Translations under genes and position numbers: made by a program
Source: Lachnospiraceae bacterium
GTDB lineage: Bacteria > Bacillota_A > Clostridia > Lachnospirales > Lachnospiraceae
Length of the DNA stretch: 13,671 bases
Direction: 5' to 3'
Assembly: GCA_017613595.1 (NCBI GenBank)
Contig: JAGADM010000032.1
Coordinates: 1 to 13,671, forward strand
Notes under the pieces: generated by a model
Seen by the model: the letters and a program-made list of their open reading frames with translations, nothing else
Told to the model about the DNA's origin: nothing
Databases searched by the model: none
In this document: piece by piece, positions 13,662 through 13,671 of the stretch
Layout of the letters: each line of letters begins with the position of its first letter
Position numbering within the stretch: position 1 is the stretch's first letter

Positions 13662-13671
13662 TAAACTGAGA
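13662..13671 (+). rRNA. 5' end of 16S rRNA (partial, cut by the window)
   Basis: The last bases, TTAAACTGAGA, match the usual start of Clostridial 16S genes, where GTTTGATCCTGGCTCAG would follow. Aligned to the E. coli numbering, the mature end would be near 13662. Only about ten bases are visible, so the call leans on the consensus promoter, boxA and leader upstream. Confidence 0.72.

Overview
The window reads as chromosomal DNA of a Gram-positive Firmicute, probably a Clostridia-class (Lachnospiraceae-like) anaerobe. The signs are strong AGGAGG-type ribosome binding sites, consensus sigma-A promoters (several with an extended TGn -10), a dnaX-ybaB-recR block, a CvpA-family protein, and a consensus ribosomal promoter whose leader runs into what looks like the first bases of a 16S rRNA gene at the right edge. 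The organism assignment is inference; no complete RNA gene is inside the window. No mobile element, CRISPR array or tRNA was seen.

Left part (1-2742, minus strand). Three stem-loops at 35-170 close a two-gene minus-strand unit: an MscS-family mechanosensitive channel (1753-2652) followed by a 507-residue single-pass membrane protein (190-1713) with a Pro/Thr linker and an extracytoplasmic repeat-rich domain. The unit has a recognisable promoter at 2714-2742. A divergent, near-consensus promoter at 2916-2944 starts the plus-strand part.

Middle (3035-7687). This is a cell-surface polysaccharide cluster: a GT2 glycosyltransferase with rhamnosyltransferase-like motifs, a GT-B (GT4-like) glycosyltransferase, then rfbA, rfbC and rfbB. 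The last three make dTDP-4-keto-L-rhamnose from glucose-1-phosphate. The final reductase, rfbD, is not in the window. The cluster probably supplies and transfers a rhamnose-type sugar for a wall or capsule glycan.

Right part (7765-13244). A housekeeping run: dnaX (clamp-loader tau/gamma), ybaB (nucleoid-associated protein), recR (recombination mediator), a membrane-anchored protein of unknown function (DUF5711-like), a CvpA-family membrane protein, and a KDPG/KHG aldolase carrying an extra C-terminal glyoxalase/VOC-like domain. A strong intrinsic terminator (13262-13290) ends it. An A-tract-rich stretch, a TTGACA-17-TATAAT promoter, a boxA-like leader and the apparent 5' end of 16S rRNA follow. 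The dnaX-ybaB-recR ... rrn order recalls the origin-proximal arrangement of Bacillus subtilis.

Most genes here are familiar. I see no convincing undescribed system. The items most worth a second look are the aldolase-VOC fusion, the structured leader of the glycan operon, the channel/surface-protein pair and the rfb set without rfbD.
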